From: Flavobacteriaceae bacterium
Lineage (GTDB): Bacteria > Bacteroidota > Bacteroidia > Flavobacteriales > Flavobacteriaceae
Length of the DNA: 64,000 bases
Assembly (NCBI GenBank): GCA_018669795.1
Contig: JABHSQ010000020.1
Span: 1-64,000, forward strand
Direction: 5' to 3'
In this document: in pieces, positions 26,681 through 35,419 of the stretch
Layout: the number at the start of each line of letters is the position of its first letter
Position numbering within the stretch: position 1 is the stretch's first letter
Notes under the pieces: model-generated
The model's database searches: none
What the model was told of the DNA's origin: nothing
The model's input: the letters and a program-made list of their open reading frames with translations, nothing else
Made by a program: the position numbers and the translations under genes

Positions 26681-26709
26681 AAAACCTCTTCAATTACTGA
26701 AGAGGTTTT
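26681..26709 (-). terminator. Terminator/attenuator between gldJ and murF
   Basis: The 12-bp arms AAAACCTCTTCA and TGAAGAGGTTTT enclose a 5-nt loop. On the minus strand the hairpin is followed by a run of T. It lies after gldJ and ends only about 17 nt before the murF start codon. Confidence 0.85.
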
Positions 26710-26728
26710 GGTATAATTAATGATTTTA

Positions 26729-28402
26729 TTAATTTCTAGCTGTTTTCTTTTCTTTAGATTTTGAACCTACACGAGACATTGCACATCTAAATCCAATATA
26801 GTCTGAAGCCATATCTTCAGGAAAATAACGTCTTTGAGCTGGATCTAACCAATAATCTCTATCTTTCCACGACCCTCCTTTAACTACACGTGCCTTATTA
26901 TTAATTAATGATGTTCTCGTAGATGATTTGTCGTATTGGCGATCTAATTTACCTGTGCTATCTAGACTAACAAAATGCTTGGGTGCATTATACATTTTTT
27001 TAGTATTATCATCCTCTACCTCTTCATTACTGAATGATTGATAATATCTACTTGATTTTTTATCACCATCACGATAATTGATCTGATCACTTTTAGTGAA
27101 ATTAGTTCTTAAATATGTTTCATTTTCATCGACAGGAACTTGATATATTTCTCCAGGTAAATTTCTAGCAATTAACTTACCAGTACTTAATGTATCATAA
27201 ATAATAGAATCTGCAGTTACAATTTTTACTTTTCCATCTTCACCTATATAATCTTTAGTATATACGTTTCCACGGAAATAATTGAAATCGCTAAAATCAT
27301 CATCAACAATTGGTCTGTAGACATCTGCAACCCATTCAGCTACGTTTCCTGCCATGTCGTAGAGTCCATAGTCATTAGGCGCGTATGACTTTACTTCAGC
27401 TGTAATATCTGCTCCGTCATCGCTCCATCCAGCAATACCTCCGTAATCACCATCTCCTTGTTTAAAATTAGCCAATTGATCACCTTGGTTTCTTCTTTTT
27501 CCAGAACGAGTATATTGACCTTCCCAAGGGTATTTTTTTCTTCCTCTATAAACGTTATAGCTACGTAATCCAACTAACCCAAGAGCGGCATATTCCCATT
27601 CTGTTTCAGTAGGCAGTCTATATTCTGGTAGTAAAATTCCATCTTTTCGTTGAACATATATATCGGAACTATCTCTATTCCTCTTCATTCTAGCTTGAAT
27701 AGATCTTCCCCCTTTAATTATTGAATCATTGCCACCATATGTTTGTGTAGGTGCATTTAAATAAGTTTGAGTATTGAAAGTTTTCCCTGGCTCAAGACCA
27801 TATCGAGCATTTCTAGTAGTAAACCCCCCTTCCTCTAAAAGTAATTCATTTACACGATCTGTTCTCCAGTTACTAAACTCTACTGCCTGTAGCCATGTAA
27901 CTCCTACTACGGGATAATCTGCGAATGCTGGATGACGTAAGTAATTATTAGTCATTATTTCGTTATAACCAAGTCTGTTTCTCCAAACTAATGTATCTGG
28001 AATAGCACCGTTATAAATATATTTATAATTTTCCTCGGTAGGAGGGAATAGTTTTTTTAGCCAATCTAAGTATTCAGAATACATTAAGTTGGTAACTTCT
28101 GTCTCATCCATATAGAATGACTGAACATGTTGTTTATTAGGACTGTTGTTCCAGTCATGCATTGGGTCATCTTGTACCCTACCCATAGTAAATGTACCAC
28201 CTTCAACAAAAACAAGTCCTGGACCTGTTTCCTGTTCTTTCTTATCGGGGCTATATTGAAAGCCTCCCTCTTTGGCGTTCATTTTCCATCCGGTTGCTCT
28301 AGAACTGTCATTGTAGTTTCTTGATTTATTACAACTTACTAAAAAAGTAGTTGAAATTAATAAAATAAATAGCTTTAATGCTAGCTTGTTTTTAAAATTC
28401 AT
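26729..28402 (-). CDS. gldJ: Gliding motility / T9SS lipoprotein GldJ
   Basis: An outer-membrane lipoprotein needed for type IX secretion and gliding. The 557-residue protein has a lipobox with Cys24 (FLVSCNKS) and a formylglycine-generating-enzyme-like (sulfatase-modifying) fold: GTFTMGRVQDDPMHDWNN, SFYMDETEVTN, YPVVGVTWLQAVEFSNW, RLPTETEWEYAA, DMAGNVAEWVADVY, VVKGGSWKDR and YIGFRCAM. The order murF-gldJ divergent from porU-porV is a conserved flavobacterial cluster, which makes GldJ rather than GldK the right name. Family knowledge suggests a structural, not enzymatic, role. Its promoter lies in the 224-bp region shared with porU. Confidence 0.96.
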   Translation of the reverse strand: MNFKNKLALKLFILLISTTFLVSCNKSRNYNDSSRATGWKMNAKEGGFQYSPDKKEQETGPGLVFVEGGTFTMGRVQDDPMHDWNNSPNKQHVQSFYMDETEVTNLMYSEYLDWLKKLFPPTEENYKYIYNGAIPDTLVWRNRLGYNEIMTNNYLRHPAFADYPVVGVTWLQAVEFSNWRTDRVNELLLEEGGFTTRNARYGLEPGKTFNTQTYLNAPTQTYGGNDSIIKGGRSIQARMKRNRDSSDIYVQRKDGILLPEYRLPTETEWEYAALGLVGLRSYNVYRGRKKYPWEGQYTRSGKRRNQGDQLANFKQGDGDYGGIAGWSDDGADITAEVKSYAPNDYGLYDMAGNVAEWVADVYRPIVDDDFSDFNYFRGNVYTKDYIGEDGKVKIVTADSIIYDTLSTGKLIARNLPGEIYQVPVDENETYLRTNFTKSDQINYRDGDKKSSRYYQSFSNEEVEDDNTKKMYNAPKHFVSLDSTGKLDRQYDKSSTRTSLINNKARVVKGGSWKDRDYWLDPAQRRYFPEDMASDYIGFRCAMSRVGSKSKEKKTARN

Positions 28403-28600
28403 AGATTTCAGATATGAAGAAATTGGGTTCGCAATATAGTAATTAACGATAATAATTCAATAATATTTTAAAATTTAATGGACAGTATTAAAGTTTTGGT
28501 TTTAATGCCGACGAACTAATTAACGAATTATTATTATGTTTATTTTATAAAAATATTTTTTTAGTAAAAAAAATATTTAAAAAAAGAACTATACTAAGTG

Positions 28601-28608
28601 TATATTTG
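28601..28608 (+). promoter_or_regulatory. -7 element for porU (TATATTTG)
   Basis: An exact consensus -7 box 18 nt before the porU ATG. No TTG lies at the normal -33 spacing. The divergent 28403-28626 region is very A+T-rich and otherwise featureless. Confidence 0.5.
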
Positions 28609-28626
28609 ATGCGTTACTAATATAAG

Positions 28627-31600
28627 ATGAAAAAAAACTTACTATTATTAAGCTTATTATTTTTACCAATTGTTTTGTTTTCGCAAAATAAAACGATTGA
28701 AATTAACTGGGAAAATTCTGAAAAAAGTAATCAAGAAGCTTTTTCTGCTGAATATAAATCTTCGAAATCTAATAAAAAATCTGCAACAGGATTGTTGGAT
28801 CTTTTAATAGATCAGGAAATGTATTTTATCGAGCAATGGAATGATACACGATTTGCTGAGGCGGAGTCTTTAGAGATAAGTAATATAGTTTATGGTAGTT
28901 TAACTGCGAGTGAAATAAATAAAATAGATAAGAGTTTAATTGCTGATCAACATAGTTATTTTTTAGGAAGTGGAAAGGCAAGAGCTGTATATTATACTTC
29001 AGTATCTATTAATCCTATAGTAAGAATTAATGGAGTGTATAAAAAAGTTTTATCTTTTACAATATCATATAGGTATAAAAATTATGACAGAGCAGTGCAA
29101 AAAATGCCTATTACAAATTCAGTTTTAGCTTCTGGTGATTGGTATAAATTTAAGATTGAACAAACTGGAGTGCATATTCTAACTAAAAGTTTTTTAAATA
29201 GTATCGGGATGAATACAGATGTTATTGATCCAAGGAATATTAAAGTTTATGGTAATGGAGGGAAAGCACTTCCGTTTAAAAATAGCGATAATACCGTTTT
29301 TGATTTAATGGAGAATTCAATTCAGGTTGTTGGTGAATTAGATGGGAGTTTCGATACAAATGACTTTATTTTGTTTTATGGAACTAATGCTAAAGGGTAT
29401 CAAGGAGCTAATTTTGATACAAACATCAACCCCTATAGTGATGAATCTTATTATTATGTTACAGTTGTTGGAGGTTTAGGAAATAGAATACAAGAAATGG
29501 TTGAGCCTTCGGGTACTGTAACTAAAATTATTAATGAATATAATAGGTATCAATTTATTGAAATTGATGAAGAAAGTCCAGTTAAAGTAGGAAGACGATG
29601 GTTCAGTAATCGATTTGATATTGAAAGTGAGCAAACTTTTAATTTAAATTTCCCTAATATTATTCCAGGTCAACAAATGGAAGTTAAAGTTAAAGTTGCT
29701 TCAGCTTCTGAAAATACCACTTCTATGGCTGTTTCTGTAAATGGGACTAGTTTAGATCCGTTGATTTTTTCTCCAATTAATGATCCTTTTTTATTAGATT
29801 CCAATCAGTTTTCAGGTGAAATTCCTTCTGGAAATGAAAATATTGTTTTTAATTTAAATTATAATAATGGAGGAAATCCCTCTAGTATTGGATACTTAGA
29901 TTATATAAGTGTTGATGCTTTAGTGCAATTAAAAGGTGAAAGTGGTCAATTAGACTTTAGATGGACTGAAGCAGCTACTATTCCTGGAATTGGAGAATAT
30001 CAAATAAGTAACGCAACTCAATTTTCCCAAGTTTGGGATGTTACCAATCCTAATTTTATTGTTAGAAAAAACAATGTAGATAATTCTTCTTCATTTTCTT
30101 TTAAAGCAATTTTAGGTGAATTAAGAGAATATGTTGCGGTCAACCCTAATGATTATTTTACACCCATTAAATTAAATCGATCTTATGTTCCTAATCAGAA
30201 TTTAAAAGGAACTATTTTTAATGATGAGTCTGGAAATTTTAAAGATATAGATTTTTTAATTGTTACTCCTTCTTTTTTATTGCAACCAGCATTGAGATTA
30301 GCAAATCATAGAAGAGCGTTAGATGGTATTAATGTTAAAGTAATTACAACAGATAATATTTTTGAAGAATTTAGTTCTGGAAAACAGGATATTGCTGCTA
30401 TCCGTAACTTTGTTCGGTATATTTATGAAAATGCTTCATCAGAAGATAAGCGAATAAAATACCTGTGCTTATTTGGCGATGCTTCCGTTGATTATAAAGA
30501 TAGAATACCTAATAATAATAATATAGTTCCGACATTTCACACCTATAGGAGTGATAGTACGTTTAGAGCTTTTATGTCAGACGATTTTTTTGGAAATATG
30601 GATCCAGAAGAGGGCTTAATGTTATCTGATGAAAAATTAGATATCGCAATGGGTCGAATTCTAGTAGACGATGTTGGTCTAGCAAATGCAATGGTTGATA
30701 AAATTACAAGTTATGATTCAAAAAAATCTTATGGAAACTGGAGAAATAACTTTGTTTTAGTGTCAGATGATGTTGATAATGCTTGGGAATATACGACATT
30801 AGAAACAAATTTAGACATCTTAGGAGATGAGGTCTCTTTAGAAAAACCAACAATCAATGTTAAAAAAATACATTCAGATTCATATCAGCAAGTTGCTTCT
30901 TCCGGGGGAGACCGATACCCAGACGTAAATGATGAATTGGAGAACGCTATTGAAGTTGGTGCTCTTGTCATAAATTACTTTGGTCATGGTGGTGAAGATG
31001 GTTTGGCTTCCGAATATATTTTCACTAAAGGGACAGGTCAGGATTTAAAAAATAAGAATCGATATCCTTGCATCGTTACGGTTACTTGTGAGTTCACAAA
31101 ATTTGATAATCCTCAGCGAGTTACTGCAGGTGAACTTACTTTTTGGAATAAAGAAGGAGGCGCTATATCTTTAGTCACTACAACGCGATCTATTTCTGCT
31201 TCAGTAGGTGTAGAATTTAATCAAGTTTTGACTCCTGAGTTATTTGGTTACGGTTTGGATATCCCAAATACACCAGCAGAAGCGGTGCGTATTTCAAAGA
31301 ATTCGATAGGCAGTGAAAATAGAAGGGTAGTTTTTTATATAGGAGATCCTTCTATGCATCTTGCTTTTCCAAGACAAAAGATTGAGTTAACGACTATAAA
31401 TGGAATTCCTATTGATCAATCTACAGAAGTATTGAAGGCGCTTGATAAAGTTAAATTAGGTGGAGAAATTCAGGATATCAATGGAAATTTAATAAGCAAT
31501 TATAAAGGGGTGTTAGAAGCAAAACTTTTTGATAAAAATTTAGAAAGAAGCACCTTGGGGAATGATGGTGTTTCACTGAACGGACAATTGTTAATTTTAG

Positions 31601-32472
31601 ATTTTATTACCTTAGGAGAAGTCCTTTTTAATGGTAAGGCAACTGTGATAGATGGTATATTTGAATTTGAATTTGTAATGCCTAGAGATACAGAAATTCC
31701 AGTTGATACCGGTCGAATAAGTTTTTATTCTCAAGAGGATAACTCTTTAAGTAACCAAACTGGTTATAATATAGATTTAAAAATAGGAGGCTTAAATGAA
31801 GATGCGCCAGAAGATAATCAAGGGCCCGTAATTAATTTATTTATGAATGACGAAAGTTTTGTTTCGGGAGGAATAACAAACGACTCTCCAATTTTAATTG
31901 CAAAATTATCTGATGATAACGGAATAAATACAGCAAGTGGTATCGGCCATGATATGATTGCAATTTTAGACGGTGATGAGTCTAATCCTTTTGTTATCAA
32001 TGAATATTATCAAGCAAATGTAGATGATTATACAAACGGTAAAGCTTCCTTTACTTTTAGAGATTTGGAAGAAGGGATACATACGCTAACCTTTAAGGCT
32101 TGGGATGTTTATAATAATTCTTCAACTTCAGAAATTCAATTTATAGTTGCGGGCAATGATGAGTTGGAAATTACTAATGTGTTAAATTACCCAAATCCTT
32201 TTGTTAGTTATACCGAGTTTTGGTTCAATCATAATCGCCCTTTTGAGCCTTTAGAAGTGCAAATACAAGTATTTACGGTTACTGGAAAAGTAGTTTGGAC
32301 CAAAAATCAAATTATAAACACAGATGGCTTTTTATCTAGAGAAATTGTATGGGATGGTAAGGATGATTTCGGAGACCGAATCGGAAAAGGAGTCTATGTT
32401 TATAAGATTACCGTAATTTCTTTGTTAACTAACAAACGAGTTGAAAAATTTGAAAAACTCGTTATTCTATAA
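28627..32472 (+). CDS. porU: Type IX secretion sortase PorU (peptidase C25 family)
   Basis: The surface-attached enzyme that removes T9SS C-terminal signals and links cargo to lipopolysaccharide. The 1281-residue protein has a signal peptide (MKKNLLLLSLLFLPIVLFSQ) and a long N-terminal beta region. The gingipain-like C25 core starts at about 545 (FLIVTPSFLLQPALRLANHR). The catalytic pair is visible: His787 in NYFGHGGEDG and Cys821 in VTVTCEFTKFDNP. The C-terminus (about 1180-1281, LNYPNPFVSYTEFWFNH ... KGVYVYKITV) is a T9SS-type domain that is retained in PorU. porV follows immediately. Expected clients in this window include the proteins at 18.2 kb and 38.5 kb. Confidence 0.96.
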   Translation: MKKNLLLLSLLFLPIVLFSQNKTIEINWENSEKSNQEAFSAEYKSSKSNKKSATGLLDLLIDQEMYFIEQWNDTRFAEAESLEISNIVYGSLTASEINKIDKSLIADQHSYFLGSGKARAVYYTSVSINPIVRINGVYKKVLSFTISYRYKNYDRAVQKMPITNSVLASGDWYKFKIEQTGVHILTKSFLNSIGMNTDVIDPRNIKVYGNGGKALPFKNSDNTVFDLMENSIQVVGELDGSFDTNDFILFYGTNAKGYQGANFDTNINPYSDESYYYVTVVGGLGNRIQEMVEPSGTVTKIINEYNRYQFIEIDEESPVKVGRRWFSNRFDIESEQTFNLNFPNIIPGQQMEVKVKVASASENTTSMAVSVNGTSLDPLIFSPINDPFLLDSNQFSGEIPSGNENIVFNLNYNNGGNPSSIGYLDYISVDALVQLKGESGQLDFRWTEAATIPGIGEYQISNATQFSQVWDVTNPNFIVRKNNVDNSSSFSFKAILGELREYVAVNPNDYFTPIKLNRSYVPNQNLKGTIFNDESGNFKDIDFLIVTPSFLLQPALRLANHRRALDGINVKVITTDNIFEEFSSGKQDIAAIRNFVRYIYENASSEDKRIKYLCLFGDASVDYKDRIPNNNNIVPTFHTYRSDSTFRAFMSDDFFGNMDPEEGLMLSDEKLDIAMGRILVDDVGLANAMVDKITSYDSKKSYGNWRNNFVLVSDDVDNAWEYTTLETNLDILGDEVSLEKPTINVKKIHSDSYQQVASSGGDRYPDVNDELENAIEVGALVINYFGHGGEDGLASEYIFTKGTGQDLKNKNRYPCIVTVTCEFTKFDNPQRVTAGELTFWNKEGGAISLVTTTRSISASVGVEFNQVLTPELFGYGLDIPNTPAEAVRISKNSIGSENRRVVFYIGDPSMHLAFPRQKIELTTINGIPIDQSTEVLKALDKVKLGGEIQDINGNLISNYKGVLEAKLFDKNLERSTLGNDGVSLNGQLLILDFITLGEVLFNGKATVIDGIFEFEFVMPRDTEIPVDTGRISFYSQEDNSLSNQTGYNIDLKIGGLNEDAPEDNQGPVINLFMNDESFVSGGITNDSPILIAKLSDDNGINTASGIGHDMIAILDGDESNPFVINEYYQANVDDYTNGKASFTFRDLEEGIHTLTFKAWDVYNNSSTSEIQFIVAGNDELEITNVLNYPNPFVSYTEFWFNHNRPFEPLEVQIQVFTVTGKVVWTKNQIINTDGFLSREIVWDGKDDFGDRIGKGVYVYKITVISLLTNKRVEKFEKLVIL

Positions 32473-32481
32473 AAATAAATA

Positions 32482-32489
32482 TATATTTG
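32482..32489 (+). promoter_or_regulatory. Possible internal promoter -7 box for porV
   Basis: TATATTTG lies in the 34-bp gap after the porU stop, 17 nt before the chosen porV ATG. No -33 TTG sits at normal spacing, so porV may have its own weak start in addition to readthrough. Confidence 0.4.
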
Positions 32490-32506
32490 CCCAAAATTTT
32501 ATACAA

Positions 32507-33766
32507 ATGAAAAAAATATTATTACTTACACTATTAGGCTTTTTCTCAATCAATAGTATAGCGCAACTTGTTCCTGGTGACCCTACAGCTGTAATTCCTG
32601 GCTTTGGAGCTGGTGATAATGAAAGAGTTATCACAACAGGTGTTCCGTTTATACTAATTGGGGCAGATGCAAGAGCTGCTGGTATGGCAGATATTGGAGT
32701 TGCAACTTCTGCAGATGCTTTTTCACAGCAATGGAATCCTTCAAAGTCTGCATTTGCTCTGTCAAAGCAGGGAATAGGGGTTACTTATACACCCTATTTG
32801 GGAAAATTAGTAAACGATGTATTTTTAGGAAATATTACCTATTATAATAGACTTAATGAACAAAGTGCAGTAGCAGCTAGTTTTAGGTATTTTAGTAGTG
32901 GTGAAATTGAACTAAGAGAAACAATAGAACAAGAGCCTTTAATAGTAAAGCCAAACGAATTACTTTTTGATCTTACTTATTCTTTACGTTTAAGCGAACG
33001 TATAGCGATGGCTGTAACAGGTAGATATATTAGATCTGATTTAAAATTACAAACAGCTCTAGAAGATGCTTCTGCGGCAAGTTCATTTGCAGTAGATATA
33101 TCATCGTATTATCAAAGTGAAGAGATTCCTATGAGTAGTTTTGATGGTCGATGGAGGGCAGGTATTAATATTTCTAATATTGGACCAAAATTAAAATATG
33201 ATGATGTTGGTTCAGAAAGTTATTTACCTACCAACTTAGCGTTGGGAGCTGGATTTGATTTTGTTCTGGACGAATACAATACCATTGGGCTAACTGCTCA
33301 ATTCAGTAAATTATTAGTGCCAACACCTCCAATATATGGAACAGAAATATCTTATATTGATGAAAATGGTGATGGACAATATGATGAAGGCGATGAAATA
33401 ACAGGTGAAATTTTAAATAATTCAATTTATAAAGGTAAAAATCCTGATGTAAGTTTTTTTAAAGGAATGTTTCAATCTTTTGGAGATGCGCCAAATGGAA
33501 TTAGTGAAGAACTACAGGAAGTTATCTGGGCTTTAGGTGCCGAATATTGGTTTAGAGATGTATTTGCGTTTAGAGCTGGTTATTTTAACGAAAATCCTAA
33601 TAAAGGCGCAAGACAATACTTCTCATTAGGAGCAGGGTTTAAATACACTACTATTAATATAGATTTATCTTATTTAATTTCTACATCTAAAGTAGTTAGT
33701 CCATTAGAAGGAACCCTTCGTTTTGGTTTAACGTTTAATTTCGGTGATGAATACAACGAATACTAA
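32507..33766 (+). CDS. porV: T9SS outer-membrane protein PorV (LptO)
   Basis: A FadL-like outer-membrane barrel that shuttles secreted cargo from the T9SS translocon to PorU. The 419-residue product begins with a good signal peptide (MKKILLLTLLGFFSINSIAQ). A longer frame from 32441 would put 22 non-signal residues in front and overlap porU, so I reject it. Family features include the early VPFILIGADARAAGMADIG motif and SADAFSQQWNPSKSAF, then alternating barrel strands ending GTLRFGLTFNFGDEYNEY. It is the second gene of the porU-porV unit. Confidence 0.95.
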   Translation: MKKILLLTLLGFFSINSIAQLVPGDPTAVIPGFGAGDNERVITTGVPFILIGADARAAGMADIGVATSADAFSQQWNPSKSAFALSKQGIGVTYTPYLGKLVNDVFLGNITYYNRLNEQSAVAASFRYFSSGEIELRETIEQEPLIVKPNELLFDLTYSLRLSERIAMAVTGRYIRSDLKLQTALEDASAASSFAVDISSYYQSEEIPMSSFDGRWRAGINISNIGPKLKYDDVGSESYLPTNLALGAGFDFVLDEYNTIGLTAQFSKLLVPTPPIYGTEISYIDENGDGQYDEGDEITGEILNNSIYKGKNPDVSFFKGMFQSFGDAPNGISEELQEVIWALGAEYWFRDVFAFRAGYFNENPNKGARQYFSLGAGFKYTTINIDLSYLISTSKVVSPLEGTLRFGLTFNFGDEYNEY

Positions 33767-33771
33767 AAAAA

Positions 33772-34254
33772 TTGAAAAACATTAAAATTGAAATTAATTT
33801 AGAAGTTTTTGATGCTGTATCAGAACTTCCTGTTTCGATACAAAAACTTATGAATAAGGCGCATAAAGCACGAGAAGGTGCATATGCGCCTTATTCAGGT
33901 TTTAAGGTGGGTGCTGCACTACAATTAAAATCTGGTGAAATTATTACAGGTAATAACCAAGAAAATGCGGCATACCCTTCCGGTTTATGTGCAGAACAGG
34001 TAGCTATATTTCATGCCGGTTCACAAAATCCAGATGCTACGATTGTTTCCATGGCAATCACTGCAAAATCCCTAAATCATGTTTTAACTTCTCCTATAGC
34101 TCCTTGTGGGTCTTGCCGTCAAGTATTGGCAGAATACGAAGTAAAACAAGAGCCTTCCATCGAAATCTATTTTATGGGAGAAACAGGAAAAATAATGAAA
34201 GCTAATTCGGTTAAAGATTTATTGCCACTTATTTTTGATGGGAGTTTATTATAA
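33772..34254 (+). CDS. cdd: Cytidine deaminase
   Basis: Deaminates cytidine and deoxycytidine to uridine forms in pyrimidine salvage. The zinc site is complete: Cys73-Ala-Glu75 in GLCAEQVAIF (the Glu is the proton shuttle) and Cys112/Cys115 in APCGSCRQ. NQENAAYPSG positions the substrate. The length of 160 residues is typical. The start is TTG at 33772, only 5 nt after the porV stop, so it probably belongs to the porU-porV transcript. Cdd between porV and pdhA is a standard flavobacterial arrangement. Confidence 0.95.
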   Translation: MKNIKIEINLEVFDAVSELPVSIQKLMNKAHKAREGAYAPYSGFKVGAALQLKSGEIITGNNQENAAYPSGLCAEQVAIFHAGSQNPDATIVSMAITAKSLNHVLTSPIAPCGSCRQVLAEYEVKQEPSIEIYFMGETGKIMKANSVKDLLPLIFDGSLL

Positions 34255-34375
34255 TTGCTAAATATTTTCTTTAATTTTAGCCCTAATTACAATTGTTTGA
34301 AAGCTTGTTGACAAATCAATTAGCTATTTCACATACTTTTCAGAATTTATAGTTTTATAGCAGCTAATAATATAG

Positions 34376-34383
34376 TATTTTTG
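34376..34383 (+). promoter_or_regulatory. -7 element for the pdhA-pdhC operon (TATTTTTG)
   Basis: An exact TAnnTTTG match 32 nt before the pdhA start. The -33 region (TTTA) is weak. Confidence 0.5.
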
Positions 34384-34415
34384 CAAGCTATGGATTAATT
34401 TTTCTAGCAAATATT

Positions 34416-35414
34416 ATGAAAAAGATTACAAAAAAAACATATTTAGATTGGTACGAAAACATGTACTTCTGGAGAAAATTTGAAGATAAACTTGCTCAAG
34501 TATATATCAAGCAAAAAGTAAGAGGGTTTCTTCATTTATATAATGGTCAGGAAGCAATATTAGCTGGGGCATTGCACGTAATGGATCTTACAAAAGATAA
34601 AATGATTACCGCTTATAGAAATCATGTCCAACCAATTGGTATGGGGGTAGATCCTAAAAAAGTAATGGCAGAATTATATGGAAAAAGTACGGGAACGTCT
34701 CATGGATTAGGTGGTTCTATGCATATTTTTTCTAAGGAACATCGTTTTTATGGTGGTCATGGTATCGTTGGTGGTCAAATACCTTTAGGAGCTGGACTGG
34801 CTTTTGCTGATAAATATTTTAAAAGAGATGCAGTTACGTTAACTTTTATGGGAGATGGTGCGATGCGTCAAGGATCATTACATGAAACAATGAATTTAGC
34901 AATGCTTTGGAAATTACCGGTTGTATTTTGTGTGGAAAATAATGGATATGCCATGGGTACTTCTGTAGAAAGAACTTCAAATAATACTGAACTATGGAAA
35001 ATGGGACTGGCGTATGATATGCCCTGTAAACTCGTTGATGGTATGAATCCAGAAACAGTTGCAGAAGCTTTAGACGAAGCAATTCAAAGAGCTAGGAAAG
35101 GAGACGGACCTACCTTTTTAGAGATTAGAACCTATCGTTATAGAGGTCACTCTATGAGTGATGCACAGAATTACCGTACAAAAAAAGAAGTAGCAGAAAA
35201 GCAAGAAGAAGATCCAATTACCTATGTGAAAAATATTATTTTAGATAAAAAATATGCAACACAAAAGCAATTGGATGAAACAGATAAACGGGTAAAAGAA
35301 TTGGTTAGCGAATGTGAACAATTTGCAGAAGACTCTCCTTATCCTGAAAAAAGTCTGATGTACGATGCTGTTTATGAGCAAGAAGATTATCCTTTTTTAT
35401 CACATAAATTATAA
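34416..35414 (+). CDS. pdhA: Pyruvate dehydrogenase E1 component, alpha subunit
   Basis: Forms, with a separate beta subunit, the thiamine-diphosphate enzyme that decarboxylates pyruvate. The 332-residue protein carries the E1-alpha features RGFLHLYNGQEA, YRNHVQPIGMG, GKSTGTSHGLGGSMH and the ThDP motif starting GDGAMRQGSLHE at 146 and ending ENNGYAMGT. RYRGHSMSD carries the usual phosphorylation-loop sequence. The beta subunit gene is not in this window; in flavobacteria it usually lies elsewhere. It is 5 nt from pdhC. Confidence 0.96.
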   Translation: MKKITKKTYLDWYENMYFWRKFEDKLAQVYIKQKVRGFLHLYNGQEAILAGALHVMDLTKDKMITAYRNHVQPIGMGVDPKKVMAELYGKSTGTSHGLGGSMHIFSKEHRFYGGHGIVGGQIPLGAGLAFADKYFKRDAVTLTFMGDGAMRQGSLHETMNLAMLWKLPVVFCVENNGYAMGTSVERTSNNTELWKMGLAYDMPCKLVDGMNPETVAEALDEAIQRARKGDGPTFLEIRTYRYRGHSMSDAQNYRTKKEVAEKQEEDPITYVKNIILDKKYATQKQLDETDKRVKELVSECEQFAEDSPYPEKSLMYDAVYEQEDYPFLSHKL

Positions 35415-35419
35415 TTTAT

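Noticed and set aside
32441-32506. Longer N-terminus for PorV
   Set aside because: It would add 22 residues without signal-peptide character and overlap porU; the ATG at 32507 gives a textbook signal peptide.
33987-34205. 72-residue frame inside cdd
   Set aside because: It is an out-of-frame shadow of cytidine deaminase, whose zinc ligands are intact.
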